Assembly (NCBI GenBank): GCA_030248195.1
Contig: JASAND010020306.1
Location: 34,551-98,550 of the forward strand
Source: Trissonchulus latispiculum
Taxonomy: Eukaryota; Nematoda; Enoplea; Enoplida; Ironidae
Length of the DNA: 64,000 nt
Reading direction: 5' to 3'
Each line of letters starts with the position of its first letter. The first letter of the stretch is position 1. Shown here piece by piece: positions 20,497 through 40,059 of this stretch. Under the pieces are notes generated by a model. That model was not told the DNA's origin. It ran no database searches and worked only from the letters and a program-made list of their open reading frames with translations. The translations under genes were made by a program, and so were the position numbers.

Positions 20497-23400
20497 CCAA
20501 ACATCAATGACACCAAAAACCTAGAGCTCTACAACGATATATTTGCCGATCAGCTTAAAAAGGCTATAATAGAACCGGTCGACGGCCAATCAGCATCGGG
20601 ACCAGTTGTTCATTTCATAGCGCATTTTCCAGTCATCCGCACCGATCGTCGTACGACAAAGGTGAGAATTGTATACGACGCTAGCGCTAAAACTCCAAAC
20701 AATGGTCCCTCACTAAACGACTTAATCCATGTTGGAGAAAATTATCTCAGAAACTTGGTTGGCCTTCTGCTACGCTTCAGAAAACCGAAGATAGCTCTCA
20801 TCTCGGACATCGAGAAGGCATTCCTTCAAGTGGGACTGCAGAAGATAGATAGAGACAGCGTTCGCTTCTTATGGCTGAAGAATCCTCACAATCCCAGTCT
20901 AGAAGAAAATTTGCAAGTCTACAGGTTCACCAGAATACCGTTCGGGGTTGTGGCATCGCCATATCTACTTGGTGCCACTATTTGCTACCACCTGGATCAA
21001 AATCCCAGCTATCTGGCAGATCAAATAAAGTCAAATATCTACATGGATAATGTCATACTAGGTGCCTCCACAACTCAAGAAGCGCTTGAATACTATCACA
21101 AGGCCAAAGAACTGCTTGCAGAGGCGGCTATGAACCTGAGAGAATGGTGCTCAAATGATAGAAAGTTCATGGATTCTTTGCCCCAAAAAGACAAAGTAGA
21201 TGATCTAGAAGTCAAAGTTCTCGGGTTACAATGGAACAGAGAACATGATACCGTCAGCCCCAAACAAGTACCCGAATTTACTGCACAGGCCACGAAGCGT
21301 ACCATCCTTTGCCACCTTGCGAAACTATTTGATCCGCTAGGCTGCTTCAATCCAGTAGCCATCAGCGGCAAAATTTTGCTACAAGACTTATGGAAATCTA
21401 AACTAGGATGGGATGAGAAAGTGCCTGCATCAATAGAAAAAAGATGGTTTGATATCTCAAAGACCATCTGTGAAGTATCAAAAACCAAACTTCAACGACA
21501 TGTTCCTATTGACCCAGACAAAGCTTGTCACTTGGTGTGCTTTGCAGACGCAAGCCCTCTAGCATGTGCAGCTGCAGTTGATGCCTATCAAGAATACTCT
21601 GATGCGTTGCCTCAACTACTATTCAGCAAAGTTAAAGTAGCTCCCCTTCGCCCAAGTATCACGCTTCCACGACTAGAGCTAATGGCCGTTTTGATCGGTG
21701 TGCGCATCACAACATTTGTTGAGTCGCAGCTGCATCAGTCTATCAACCGGAAGTTCCTTTTCAGCGATTCCCAAATCGCCCTCCAGTGGATCAGCAGCAA
21801 TAAAAGGCTGGAGCCGTACTTAGAAAGGAAGATAGCAATCATCAGAGAAGCAGGTGACTTCAAGTTCGGTCACGTGTCATCCAATGACAATCCGGCTGAC
21901 CTGGCGACAAGGGTAATCAGCAGCAAAGAGTTAGCCAAACTGACTAATCCAAACGGCAAATGGTACAAAGGCCCAGACTGGCTATGCCTTCACGAAGACA
22001 GTTGGCCGGTCACCTACTACGCTTTAGAATCGTCCGCAGCCGTGACACCAAAAACTGTTGCGACACCAATGCTGCTGACAACTCAAACCCAATTGTCAGC
22101 TGGGGCTAACCCAGCAAACCGGTGCTCTTATCTGACAATTGATCCTTCTAAGTGTTCCAGTCTACCACAACTACTACGGATTACAGCCTACTGTGAAAGA
22201 TTCATAGCCAGATGTAAACAACTACCAATACCATCAGAAGTTTCCATCACTACCAAAGAAATGAAGCAGGCAAGACGGCAATGGATAATTTCTGCCCAAC
22301 AAGCATTTTCCAACCAGAAGATTCTGATTGAAAGAAAAAGAGTTGATCAGCTGATCAAACAGTTGGATCTCTTTCTATCTAACGGAATTCTACGCTGTGG
22401 CGGCCGGTTGGCGAATGCTCCCATCACCTATGAAGAAAAGTTTCCAATACTTTTGCCGAAAGATGGTCATGTTACAAGACTCTTCATTCAAGAAGCCCAT
22501 CAAGAGGTCCATCACTTCGGTGCAAAGTCCACACTAAGCCGTCTCAGGAAGAACTATTGGATACCTCAAGGATTATCTCAAGTAAAGAAGGTTATCCGGT
22601 CGTGTCTGGTCTGCCAGAGGGCCGAAGGAGGGCCACTTAAGCCTCAAAGAATGGCTCCTCTTCCCAAGGAACGCCTATCAAAAGCGCCGGCATTCACCTA
22701 TACCGGAGTCGACTACATTGGGCCTCTTCAGGTTAGACCCAATAAAGGTGGCCAGCTAGCTAAAAGGTGGGTTTGTATCTTCACCTGCTTTACCACGAGG
22801 GCCGTCCACCTAGAGCTGGTTCAGAACTGCACTGCCGAATCTGCCCTAAACGCGGTTAAGCGTTTTGTAGCCAGAAGAGGTACTCCAACCATCTTCATGT
22901 CCGACAATGCCCGATATTTCCAATCGGTATCAGAAAGGTTGAGCTACATATGGGAAATCAGCCTACCAAACTCAACAAAAGAAAAATTCGAAAGTTTCTT
23001 CGCAAGCAGGCACATAACCTGGCGGTTTATTCCAGAAGCCTCACCATGGTACGGAGGCTTCTACGAGCGACTTGTGAGCCTAGTCAAGAGGGCGTTGAGA
23101 AAAACCCTTTGGAAAACCACAGTAGCTGATGAAACTCTTCACACAGTTCTCTGTGAGGTTGAGGCTACAATCAACTGTCGACCACTTCTACAATTAACAG
23201 GCGGGTATAAGGATCTAAACACCCTTAGCCCCGCTGATTTCATTGCTCCTTCAACACGGCTGAACCTACCACCATCGACGGAAGACTTGGAAGATGCAGA
23301 CTACAGAGAGATTCCCCAAGACAAAGCCAAATACTATATGATTGCAAACTACTCTAAGATTCAAAGGCGATTAAACCAATTTTGGAAACTCTGGAGTTCC

Positions 23401-23724
23401 CGCTATCTACAAGAACTAAGAGATGTGTCTGCTTCTCATTTTAAGAAGACGAAAGGAGAAAGATCATGGGAACCTGTGGTAAATGGCGTATATCTGCTAA
23501 AAGAGCAAAGCCCAAGAAACTCGTGGAAAATGGTTAAAATCATCGACATCTTACCATCAACCGACGGCTTACCACGATACGCTAAAGTGCAATTTTCAAA
23601 TGGGAAGATTTCTCGAAGAGCCACTAAAGAACTGATCCCATTAGAAAGCGAAGTACAAGAGAAGCCTCCAACTTATGGGGGCCCGGAAGATGTTGAAATT
23701 AATGAAGACTTTGAAAAGAAATAA
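20497..23724 (+). CDS. pol: BEL/Pao Pol: reverse transcriptase, RNase H, integrase
   Basis: About 1075 codons open from 20497; there is no clear ATG start, because Pol is normally made as a fusion. RT motifs: RIVYDAS, the metal-binding LISDIEKAFLQVGL, FGVVASPYLLGA, and IYMDNV, where the second Asp of YxDD is Asn, a variant I recall as common in some marine-invertebrate Pao lineages. RNase H: FADAS, PRLELMA, FSDSQIALQWI and NPADLATR supply the D-E-D-D set. Integrase: HHCC finger (HQEVHH, CLVC), then DDE residues in GVDYIGPL, MSDNARYF and YGGFYERLVSLVK. The reading frame ends 34 nt inside the 3' LTR. It converts element RNA to cDNA and inserts it. Without intact gag and linker this copy is probably not autonomous. 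Confidence 0.9.
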   Translation, partial: PNINDTKNLELYNDIFADQLKKAIIEPVDGQSASGPVVHFIAHFPVIRTDRRTTKVRIVYDASAKTPNNGPSLNDLIHVGENYLRNLVGLLLRFRKPKIALISDIEKAFLQVGLQKIDRDSVRFLWLKNPHNPSLEENLQVYRFTRIPFGVVASPYLLGATICYHLDQNPSYLADQIKSNIYMDNVILGASTTQEALEYYHKAKELLAEAAMNLREWCSNDRKFMDSLPQKDKVDDLEVKVLGLQWNREHDTVSPKQVPEFTAQATKRTILCHLAKLFDPLGCFNPVAISGKILLQDLWKSKLGWDEKVPASIEKRWFDISKTICEVSKTKLQRHVPIDPDKACHLVCFADASPLACAAAVDAYQEYSDALPQLLFSKVKVAPLRPSITLPRLELMAVLIGVRITTFVESQLHQSINRKFLFSDSQIALQWISSNKRLEPYLERKIAIIREAGDFKFGHVSSNDNPADLATRVISSKELAKLTNPNGKWYKGPDWLCLHEDSWPVTYYALESSAAVTPKTVATPMLLTTQTQLSAGANPANRCSYLTIDPSKCSSLPQLLRITAYCERFIARCKQLPIPSEVSITTKEMKQARRQWIISAQQAFSNQKILIERKRVDQLIKQLDLFLSNGILRCGGRLANAPITYEEKFPILLPKDGHVTRLFIQEAHQEVHHFGAKSTLSRLRKNYWIPQGLSQVKKVIRSCLVCQRAEGGPLKPQRMAPLPKERLSKAPAFTYTGVDYIGPLQVRPNKGGQLAKRWVCIFTCFTTRAVHLELVQNCTAESALNAVKRFVARRGTPTIFMSDNARYFQSVSERLSYIWEISLPNSTKEKFESFFASRHITWRFIPEASPWYGGFYERLVSLVKRALRKTLWKTTVADETLHTVLCEVEATINCRPLLQLTGGYKDLNTLSPADFIAPSTRLNLPPSTEDLEDADYREIPQDKAKYYMIANYSKIQRRLNQFWKLWSSRYLQELRDVSASHFKKTKGERSWEPVVNGVYLLKEQSPRNSWKMVKIIDILPSTDGLPRYAKVQFSNGKISRRATKELIPLESEVQEKPPTYGGPEDVEINEDFEKK

Positions 23725-23919
23725 AGCTATTGAAGATTTCCTCCTTTACCAGAATGAAACTATATATATAAATCCGTAATGATAGAATACTACATATATG
23801 TCAGGTTTTTCAACTGCCTTTTCAACTGTGAATTGAAGTCTAAAGCCAAATGTCTTATCTATGTTCAATCTACAATATCCTAAGATTAATCTAGCCATAC
23901 TATCCCTATATTTCCAATA
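23691..23919 (+). repeat. BEL/Pao 3' LTR
   Basis: 229 bp, TGTTGAAATT to CCAATA, preceded by the purine-rich GGAAGA and followed by the target duplication ATAGA. Differs from the 5' LTR at only a few positions, so the insertion is fairly recent. Confidence 0.85.
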
Positions 23920-24216
23920 ATAGACCCCGACCCCCCGTTTGGACCCCGTACATGTATAGGGGCGGGGTTAAGGGGGGTCTGATTTGTGGGGGGTGTCAGC
24001 CGATAGCGTGCAGAGGATGTAGCGAGCTCATAATACATAGCGTATGACGCTTGTCATACTCTTATGTATTATGTACTCTTGGTATTATGTACTCTTGCTA
24101 CTAGTGATTGCTGTTTAACATACCCATTTTTCCATGCGTAGGCCAAGGTATAATACACTTCTGTTTTTTAAAATTGCAGTTCTGATTACTGCATTCGAGT
24201 GCTAATTTTCCGGTTT

Positions 24217-24466
24217 GTGCCGGGATGGCAGAGTGCTCAAAGGTTTCAACTTTTCATCCAATGATTAATGGTTCGATCACCGTGATCACAAAGCTTTTTC
24301 TAATCTGCCACTGCAGTGGGATTTTATAAGGAGTCGGTGTTCCGTCATGCCAAATGAAGTGCTGTCGAGCTGTCACTCTTGGTTTCGAGTTGTGATTTCG
24401 GAGATAAGCCGGACACTCTAACGTTGTGACGGACTCAATTCTCTTAGGTGGCAGCAATAACTTTAT
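24217..24466 (+). mobile_element. tRNA-derived SINE, interrupted
   Basis: The head has a good RNA polymerase III A box (TGGCAGAGTGC, 24226-24236) and B box (GGTTCGATCAC, 24270-24280) with 33-nt spacing, as in a tRNA-derived SINE. The body runs on without coding potential to the MITE at 24467, which seems to be inserted in it; its tail after 24797 cannot be defined. The acceptor stem does not pair well, so it is not a functional tRNA gene. Confidence 0.55.
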
Positions 24467-24790
24467 CAAGAGTACATAGTACATAAGAGCTGGCATACTC
24501 TATGTATTTTCTGCTTCACACATCCTCTGCACGCTAACGGCTGACCCCAGCCCCCGAAAATTGGACCCAGTGGGTTACTCTTACTCGCTCTATGATTGAG
24601 TGCTAAAGCTCGAAAGCACAAGCACTCCGTGCGTGAGTTTTGCGTATGTTTCGAGCTTTAGCGGGAAATTTCTTTTAAGTGAAGGGTCCAATTTGCGGGA
24701 GGAGTCAGACGTTAGCGTGCAGAGGTTGTGTCACGCTTATAATACTTAGAGTATGCCAGCTAACATACTCTTATATATTATGTACTCTTG
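24467..24790. mobile_element. MITE, third copy of the CAAGAGTACATA family
   Basis: 324 bp with ends CAAGAGTACATA and TATGTACTCTTG and a 7-bp duplication ACTTTAT (24460-24466 and 24791-24797). It shares the GACCCC, AAAGCTCGAA and GCACGCTAACGGCTGA segments with the copies at 18860 and 17438. Confidence 0.88.
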
Positions 24791-24797
24791 ACTTTAT

Positions 24798-25435
24798 CTA
24801 ATGGTTGGAAGGTAAGACAGTAAGCTAAGGCTGGGAATTGGGAATCAACCGTGCCCATGACAGAGTCGGGAAATCATCGCCGTGCATTTATGAATTATGC
24901 ACCTGCAGTGCAGATCACTGATCACATACACACGTTAGATGATAGGCAATGCTATTTTAATTTAGATAATAGACTCTGCTATTTTAATGACTTCTATGCT
25001 GCAAAAATAACATTCAGTCTGCATTATTCAAATTACAATTAGAACAGAATTAAAATATCACCCTTTACGGTCAAAAATAGGACTTTAAAATAGTATATAT
25101 TTGGCTCCCAGCTACACTAATAGGCAATTAATCTCTGTTTGGTGTAATCCACAGCAAAAGATATCTCAATGAAGGTAATCTCGCATATTTCTTACAGAAA
25201 TAAGTAATACAATAGCTGAAGTGGCAGCAAAATTAAAATATCATTTATTTGAAAACAGACTAGATTTATATGTAAATACAATAAGGACATGCATTATTAT
25301 AAGGCACAGACACTGCTCTTGCTCAACAATCCACACTCGAAATACTTAAGATTTATGGAGGTTATACTTTATACTGCATTAAATGGTAACTTGAAAAGTA
25401 AATAACAGATTACAGCACAACAAATAGGCCAAGTT
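24798..25435. other. No gene recognised
   Basis: AT-rich sequence, possibly including the tail of the SINE. No ORF with recognisable motifs. Confidence 0.45.
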
Positions 25436-25443
25436 CACATTGG

Positions 25444-26143
25444 GGACTTAGTATGCAACGCGGACAGTTACTACGTTAAACAGTCCACACTTGCTGAGCG
25501 ACGCTGGACGCTTCAGTATTAATACTGTGCACAAGTATGCAACGCGGACAGTTACACTAAGACTTTTGTGTAAGGTCAGATAACAGGTTTTGAGGAATTG
25601 CATTATTAATGACATTGTTTGCCAGAGCTAAAAATGTCGCCAGTCTATCACCAAACTGTCGCCAAAGTGTTCTTGGCATAAAACTTAATCGTGTTAAACT
25701 TAAAATACAGGTGTTCTAAAACAAAAGGCTATTAAAATCGCAACCTTTGTGGGATTTTTAAGGGACTAAATTTTGGCTCCTAAGGGTCGATTATCACACT
25801 ATCCTCCCAATCTAATAGCGATTTTTGCACTATAAATACTCAAAACAGAAATTCTAATCCACATCTGAATCAGTCTAACTGTCAACATGGCAAACAGAGA
25901 TCCCAGTCTTTTTAAAATTGCTGAGATCTGTCTATGGGTAAATATAGAAACGTTAAAACTCCCTCACAAAACCCCAAAAACATAGTAGTGTCCGCAATTC
26001 ACACTGCCTATATACATCTTAGAGTGAAACTGTCCGCGTTTTTACACTGTCTACATCTTAATGCGTAACTGTCCGCGTGACCTACTTGTGCAACACATGT
26101 AGACAGTTTAAAGTGAGAACCGTCCGCGTTGCATACTAAGTCC
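25444..26143. mobile_element. 700-bp MITE, Merlin-like
   Basis: Terminal inverted repeats GGACTTAGTATGCAACGCGG (left, 25444) and its complement at the right end are flanked by an exact 8-bp duplication CACATTGG (25436-25443 and 26144-26151). Related GCAACGCGGACAGTTAC or ACTGTCCGCG motifs recur internally at about 25538, 26031 and 26067, that is, subterminal repeats. A GG-start TIR with an 8-bp duplication is compatible with the Merlin superfamily. No transposase is present. Confidence 0.8.
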
Positions 26144-26151
26144 CACATTGG

Positions 26152-26518
26152 TGTATTACCACTCACTTGTGTCTTTTATTTTTGCTTAATGTCTTGTATA
26201 GGGTGCATGTCTTGTATTAGTGTAAGATTTTGTTTTAAATTAAAACGTAAGGTAAAATCATAAAGTTTTAGTGAGGACGTCCTACAACATGCCACAAAAG
26301 ACACAAAACAAATTGATATGACGTTATCGGGAACCATTGTTAAAATTTTCGGAGGGGTTTACAACATGCTATTGATCAGCTAGCTACACTATAAACAAAA
26401 TATATATTATATTCACAGCCGTACAAATCAATTTGCCATTGGAATGGTCACAGTTAAAAAATTTAAGGCAATAATGCTAATATTAAAATGAAACATTTAA
26501 AACTGAGAGACAGCGCAA
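26152..26518 (-). other. PCYT2 3' flank
   Basis: Non-coding. The only AATAAA on the minus strand that I noticed is at 26175-26180, about 340 nt after the PCYT2 stop, just before the MITE. It is a candidate polyadenylation signal. Confidence 0.4.
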
Positions 26519-33111
<6,593 letters not shown>

Positions 33112-33377
33112 GAAGAGCACAATTAATAAACGACGACAAGTTTAATAAACCTTTGAATTCAGGGCATACGTATGATGTACTTCCATTAATAATACAACGT
33201 AATGTGAAAGTCTAGCAAGAACTAGAAATACCCTGTAAAAGATAAAGCGAAGACGTAGAGAAAGTACTAGTGCTAGTACTAAGCAAACAACGATCTGTAT
33301 TTTTGTAAAATTAAATATAAATAGTCTGCCATATTGTCATATACGATATCGTAAGTGTGGTCGTTTCCATAAACAAA
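33112..33377 (-). promoter_or_regulatory. PCYT2 upstream region
   Basis: The sequence upstream of the PCYT2 start codon holds no recognisable TATA box. Promoter and 5' untranslated region are presumed here by position only. Confidence 0.3.
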
Positions 33378-33722
33378 TTAATTTTCAGAAAATAAACAGC
33401 TGAATAGAATTTAAACAAAAGCCAATATTTTTTGTTCATACTATAGATTTTTGTGTCGAGTCTAGTTTCTAGTTATGTTTCAATTTTGCAAGCGTTCGAT
33501 AGTTATATTTTTATTTTTAATATAATAAGAAATACGATCAATAAACTGCCAAATCAATTTTCAGAAATACACAGTTGAATAGGATCTAAACAAAAGCCAA
33601 TATTTTTTGAGTTCATACTAAAGATTTTTGTGTCGAGTCTAGTTGTTTTAATTTTGCAGAAGCGTTCGATAGTTATATTTAATTTTAATATAATAAGAGA
33701 TACTATCAATAAACTACCAAAT
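33378..33722. repeat. Diverged tandem duplication of about 175 bp
   Basis: Two adjacent copies (about 33378-33553 and 33554-33722) share TTTTCAGAAA, AAACAAAAGCCAATATTTTT, GATTTTTGTGTCGAGTCTAG and GCGTTCGATAGTTATATTT in order, with several indels. AT-rich, non-coding. Confidence 0.85.
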
Positions 33723-33825
33723 AACGATAATCATCAAAAGTATAAATTTATAAATGCATATAGCATAAATGCAGTAAATTCTTTGACTAAAACAGTATAG
33801 AAACTCATCAAATAAACAAATCCTA

Positions 33826-33968
33826 GTACCTTTTCAAGAACGGATGGAGTAGAGTTAAAATTAACTCGATTCTTTTCATGAAAGAGTTAAAAGAGGAAAA
33901 CTCAAGCTTGAGTGGAGTTAAAGCGAGTAACTCTACCTACTCTACTCTACCTTTTCTTGAAAAGGCCA
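33826..33968. mobile_element. Second Harbinger-like MITE, short copy
   Basis: 143 bp, with ends GTACCTTTTCAAGAACGG and a complementary CTTTTCTTGAAAAGGCCA related to the MITE in PCYT2 intron 3, flanked by CTA (33823-33825 and 33969-33971). It lies upstream of PCYT2. Confidence 0.72.
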
Positions 33969-33971
33969 CTA

Positions 33972-34803
33972 GACTAAGACAGAGGTCCTCACCTCTCCTA
34001 ACCAACCAAATATCAATTCGTCTAGTGACAAATGATTCACGATATTAGGATGACAAAAGACTATGGAAGGCGGTCACACAAAATGCGAAAAGAACTCAGA
34101 GTCTATCTAAGACATGAAGTTGGTGAGAGGTAATTTTCTGTGTAAATGCTTAGAATTTAAGTTTGACAGGCAGGATAAGGAATAGGTCAAACAACACATC
34201 CTGTTATGTGTAACAAAAACTTGATTAGGTAGCTCAAAAATTCCCAATTGAGATTAATTGAAGGATTAATTGAAATGGAAATTTGACATTATCTCAGCGA
34301 TCCAACCTAGCCAGCAGGACCAAGCAACTTCTAAACTCAATTTTAGCTTAGTCCATGTCTGGTGGAATCCCATACAAGAAAACATTAAGCATATTAGAGA
34401 ACGGAAAAAACATTAAAAAATAACGAGTCAGTCTCAAACTGGGGTTCTATTTTTAGGAAAATGTTGATGACTTTCAGTAAATTTCTTTCTTTCTGGAAAA
34501 CTAGGTATATTTACTTTGCAAGATATACCTTCTGTTACTGATAAAATATTTAGTTTAAGCATATGTAAACAGATACGAAAATCATAAGTGCATTTATCAT
34601 GTACTTTTGTAGAGTAAGTAAACAAAGGGGTAGAATAACTTTCCGGACTTCTATGGTCACATTTATTCTAAGGCTATGACTTAAAATTAAGACAGATTGA
34701 AGAGGAAGAATAGAACGAAAGAAAGAAAGGAACGAAATAATGCAGTCAACTTAGAAGCATATAATTAGAATAAAATAATAATTAAATGGCTAGTAATTTC
34801 AAA
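33972..34803. other. No gene recognised
   Basis: AT-rich non-coding sequence with no structure that I can support. Confidence 0.45.
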
Positions 34804-34812
34804 TAATTTCTA

Positions 34813-35145
34813 GAAGCTCCTGTAGCGCAGTGGTTTCTTACTGCGCTACAAGTGGAATATCATGTCAAGTATAGGTAGAGCTTGAACAAAAAATAAGCTC
34901 TAGCACCCTATTTCAAAAATACCTCCTGGACAATTTACCGAGATTGTCAAGAGGTGGCCGCCTGTCTGGTGGAGCTACCACAGCACCTCCATTACGGTGG
35001 ACGTAATGGACGTACTGACAGCCTTATAGAACACCTCGGATAATTGCTATGGCGATTATTTAGTGTCAGCATCCCCTTCCCTCAAAAACTGCATATATAC
35101 GTTCTAAGCTGGCACTACCCCTAAGGTGAGGTGGCTGTAAAAAAG
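34813..35145 (+). mobile_element. tRNA-derived SINE with target duplication
   Basis: Begins GCTCCTGTAGCGCAGTGG with a perfect A box (TAGCGCAGTGG, 34823-34833), and ends in a short A-rich tail (TGTAAAAAAG). The 9-bp sequence TAATTTCTA flanks it at 34804-34812 and 35146-35154, as LINE-driven insertion would produce. The B box is degenerate. About 333 bp in all. Confidence 0.72.
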
Positions 35146-35154
35146 TAATTTCTA

Positions 35155-37747
35155 AATCGTATTGATATTTGACTGCATGACGTGAGCCAACCAGTAATCA
35201 CAGAGCGGAAGTAAATGCCAAATTTAAATTTCCAACCTGATTCTAACGAAAACAAGCATGTCTTCAGACTTAGTTCTAGTCAGGAATGCTCTCTGGTGGA
35301 AGCTCAAAAAGGCAGCTATAAGCTGAAAAAAACTAAAATTGTTGTATGAAGACACCAACAGAATCCGATATTGGATATAATCTGATTGAATTGGAAATTT
35401 TGGCTATTTTCTCTATTCTGAAAAGTTGAATAAAAAGTGTACTAATCTTTATCTTTATTTTTATCGTTTAAATTTGAAATAAATTATGTTACATTAAGCA
35501 TAAATTTTGCAACCAGAATGGTGTACTTAACGATATCATAGTGCATCGTCGCGGTCAGCGCATGAAGGCTATGTTTCGGTCATTCGTCGTCCTTTTTCCC
35601 AAACCGGATTTTTCTGATTAAAAGCTTTGTCAGAAATAGAAAACTACCGGACTTTTGTACTATACAGCATACCCAGAAGTTATATGAAAAAATTTATATC
35701 CGAAAGCGAAAGCCTATGCTATGTTTTTTATGTAATCCAACCAAGCAGAAACGCAACTTTCAGAAAACAACAGTTCATAAAATCTAAATTATGCATTCAA
35801 ATGAGCACTGTATAATATTAGAATTAGCGTCTAGCAGTTGCTGTATAGCAAATCCCATTTGATTAGAAACATTTTATACGGTCTGTTATTTTTCGCAGAA
35901 ACGCCAACGTCAAAGCTGAATAATACAAAGAACTAGCACAGTTTTGCTGGCGTTAAAAGTGCTAAACATGGCCAAACTGTCGGTCTCTCTTGTTTGATAT
36001 TGTAAAAAATGCGACGTCACACCAACAGTGAATAGTCTTATCTATCAGGTATCTGATAAGTTTTAGCTAGGTTTAAGTAAATTTGACAAGCGCTAAAATT
36101 GCCTATGGAAGGTATCTAGCTTTAAACTGTAATGAATATCCAATGAGGTCGAAGAATACCCTTTCTCTGCAAAAATTTCTATAAATTCATAAACGAACTA
36201 ATCAGCCGAGAAAATTATCCATGTCTAAGTTCTGTCTGCTTGCTTGCCATTCCATTACCTATACGGTATTACCTTAAATCTTTGCCTAATCTTAAGCCTA
36301 AGGCAAAGAGGCATAGAAAGGAAATGGGCAAAGGCAAGGCACTACGGTTATCCAGCAGCAAAGGCGCTCATTCGAACAGGGGATTTAGGTACAGCCTTAG
36401 AAAATTAAAAGGAACTTAAACATGAGTATTTCAAAAAGTTCCAGATTTGAGCTTTAGCCTGTTGTGCTGTTGCTCAGCTGAAACATTAATTACATTTTGT
36501 TTGTTCAAGATAGAAATCTGTTAATGTTGAAAAATGAGATGAAAAAGAATGCTGGGAAACCTGAAGGGAATTGATTTGGCACAGGCCGATTATTTTAATG
36601 TCTAAACTCCTCCATCCTATTCTATGGCAAGCTGGCGTGTCACCTAAGCACGCCGTATATGCCTTATAATTTTATATACAGAGAATAAAAGTAAAAGATC
36701 ATAATGTTCTGGCAAATAGTTCAACCAGCTGTGTTTGCTGAGCAGCAGAATTCAACATTCCATAGGTAGGGAAATAATTAACTACAGCAGGTGCAGCAAA
36801 TTTCATGCGTAATAAATTGCGCTTTCATTATATTAAATTCTAAGGATGGTAAAAATAAATGCTGAAACATCAAAGTGTGGGTCCTAAATTACCATCCCAA
36901 ATCACTGTGCCGAACCCTAAAGCCTAAAGTCAACGACTTTCGTCCAAGCTTCAAGGAAGAAGATAGAATGCTAAAAGGAATAGATTAAGAAATTTGGAAA
37001 CTTAAAGCAACTTCTGTCTTTGGAGTTTCGAAAACTCAAAAATACCCAGCTGTTTTTCTCATGCAGCGCCTTCTAAATTTATGGGCAACAGCGTTTGGCA
37101 AAATCAATGATTTCTTGCGTAAAAGGTGTTTGTTTTGACGTCAGTTCCTGGGAAAAATCATTTAGGGACAAAGTGAAACTTGCTATATAATATAGCTACA
37201 TATATAAACGATATAAAAAGAAAACACGAAAAGGTGTATTCTATATTTCTCCTTCTGCAAAGAGTTTACCTAGGCTACCCCGAACAGGGAATGAAATATC
37301 AAGGCTGATTGTATTTGCTTGTGGTAAAGGTAAAGCTTAAGGGTCTGGCTTCTGGGTATAACTATCTCCCCAGCAACGTTTCATAGAAGCTTAAACTGGA
37401 TGGATAGAAAATAATTTCCAAGTTAGAAGTTAGAGGCTGAAAGTCTTGAAGAAATAAAATGTAATGCTTCAAACTTATTCAATCTACCTGCCTGTCTCTA
37501 TGCAAATTTCACTGCGTGTTAACCGTTTCTATGATGGGGGTTTCTTCTTTGTTTCTCAACTAAAATCTACAGAAAGATACCTAGACGACAGAAATTATAG
37601 CAGAACCTCTTTTTCTAACTTTCCTCTGCATAAAGTCAGGAAGCCTGTTATTCTACAAAAGCTAATCTAAAAGATAAGCGCAAGTTGTCGGGTCACCAAG
37701 TCCATTTGAGTTGAAGTATATATAATTAGGACTTTGTTGGTTAAAAT
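35155..37747. other. No gene recognised
   Basis: 2.6 kb without a protein match or defined repeat. Short ORFs at 35627 and 37464 lack recognisable motifs. Exons of an unrecognised gene cannot be excluded without transcripts. Confidence 0.45.
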
Positions 37748-40050
<2,303 letters not shown>

Positions 40051-40059
40051 GTTTAAAAT

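Larger units (their letters stand above)
17695..23919 (+). mobile_element. BEL/Pao LTR retrotransposon
   Basis: 229-bp LTRs at both ends, a 5-bp target duplication ATAGA (17690-17694 and 23920-23924), and gag, protease, RT, RNase H and integrase in BEL/Pao order. It is defective: gag has an in-frame stop and a MITE insertion, the protease is followed by a stop, and the usual long linker between protease and RT is mostly missing. The pol core from RT to integrase is intact. It is inserted inside a MITE. Confidence 0.92.
17438..24097. mobile_element. Outer MITE split by a BEL/Pao insertion
   Basis: The ends CAAGAGTACATAATAC (17438) and its complement (to 24097) are flanked by a perfect 7-bp duplication CTACTAG (17431-17437 and 24098-24104). 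Inverted repeats extend about 150-180 bp inward on each side, including a GC-rich part around 17540-17590 and 23925-23990. Removing the BEL/Pao element leaves about 430 bp with no coding capacity. The family has two more copies in the window (18860-19235 and 24467-24790). The right end carries an extra duplicated terminus (TATTATGTACTCTTG twice). The superfamily is unsettled; 7-8 bp duplications occur in hAT and P elements. Confidence 0.85.

Noticed and set aside
21040..21060. YMDN in BEL/Pao RT read as a dead active site
   Set aside because: I recall Y-x-DN as frequent in some Pao lineages, so it is not by itself evidence of inactivation.
33112..37747. Possible exons of a second host gene upstream of PCYT2
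   Set aside because: No ORF with recognisable motif and paired splice sites was found; calling one would be guesswork.
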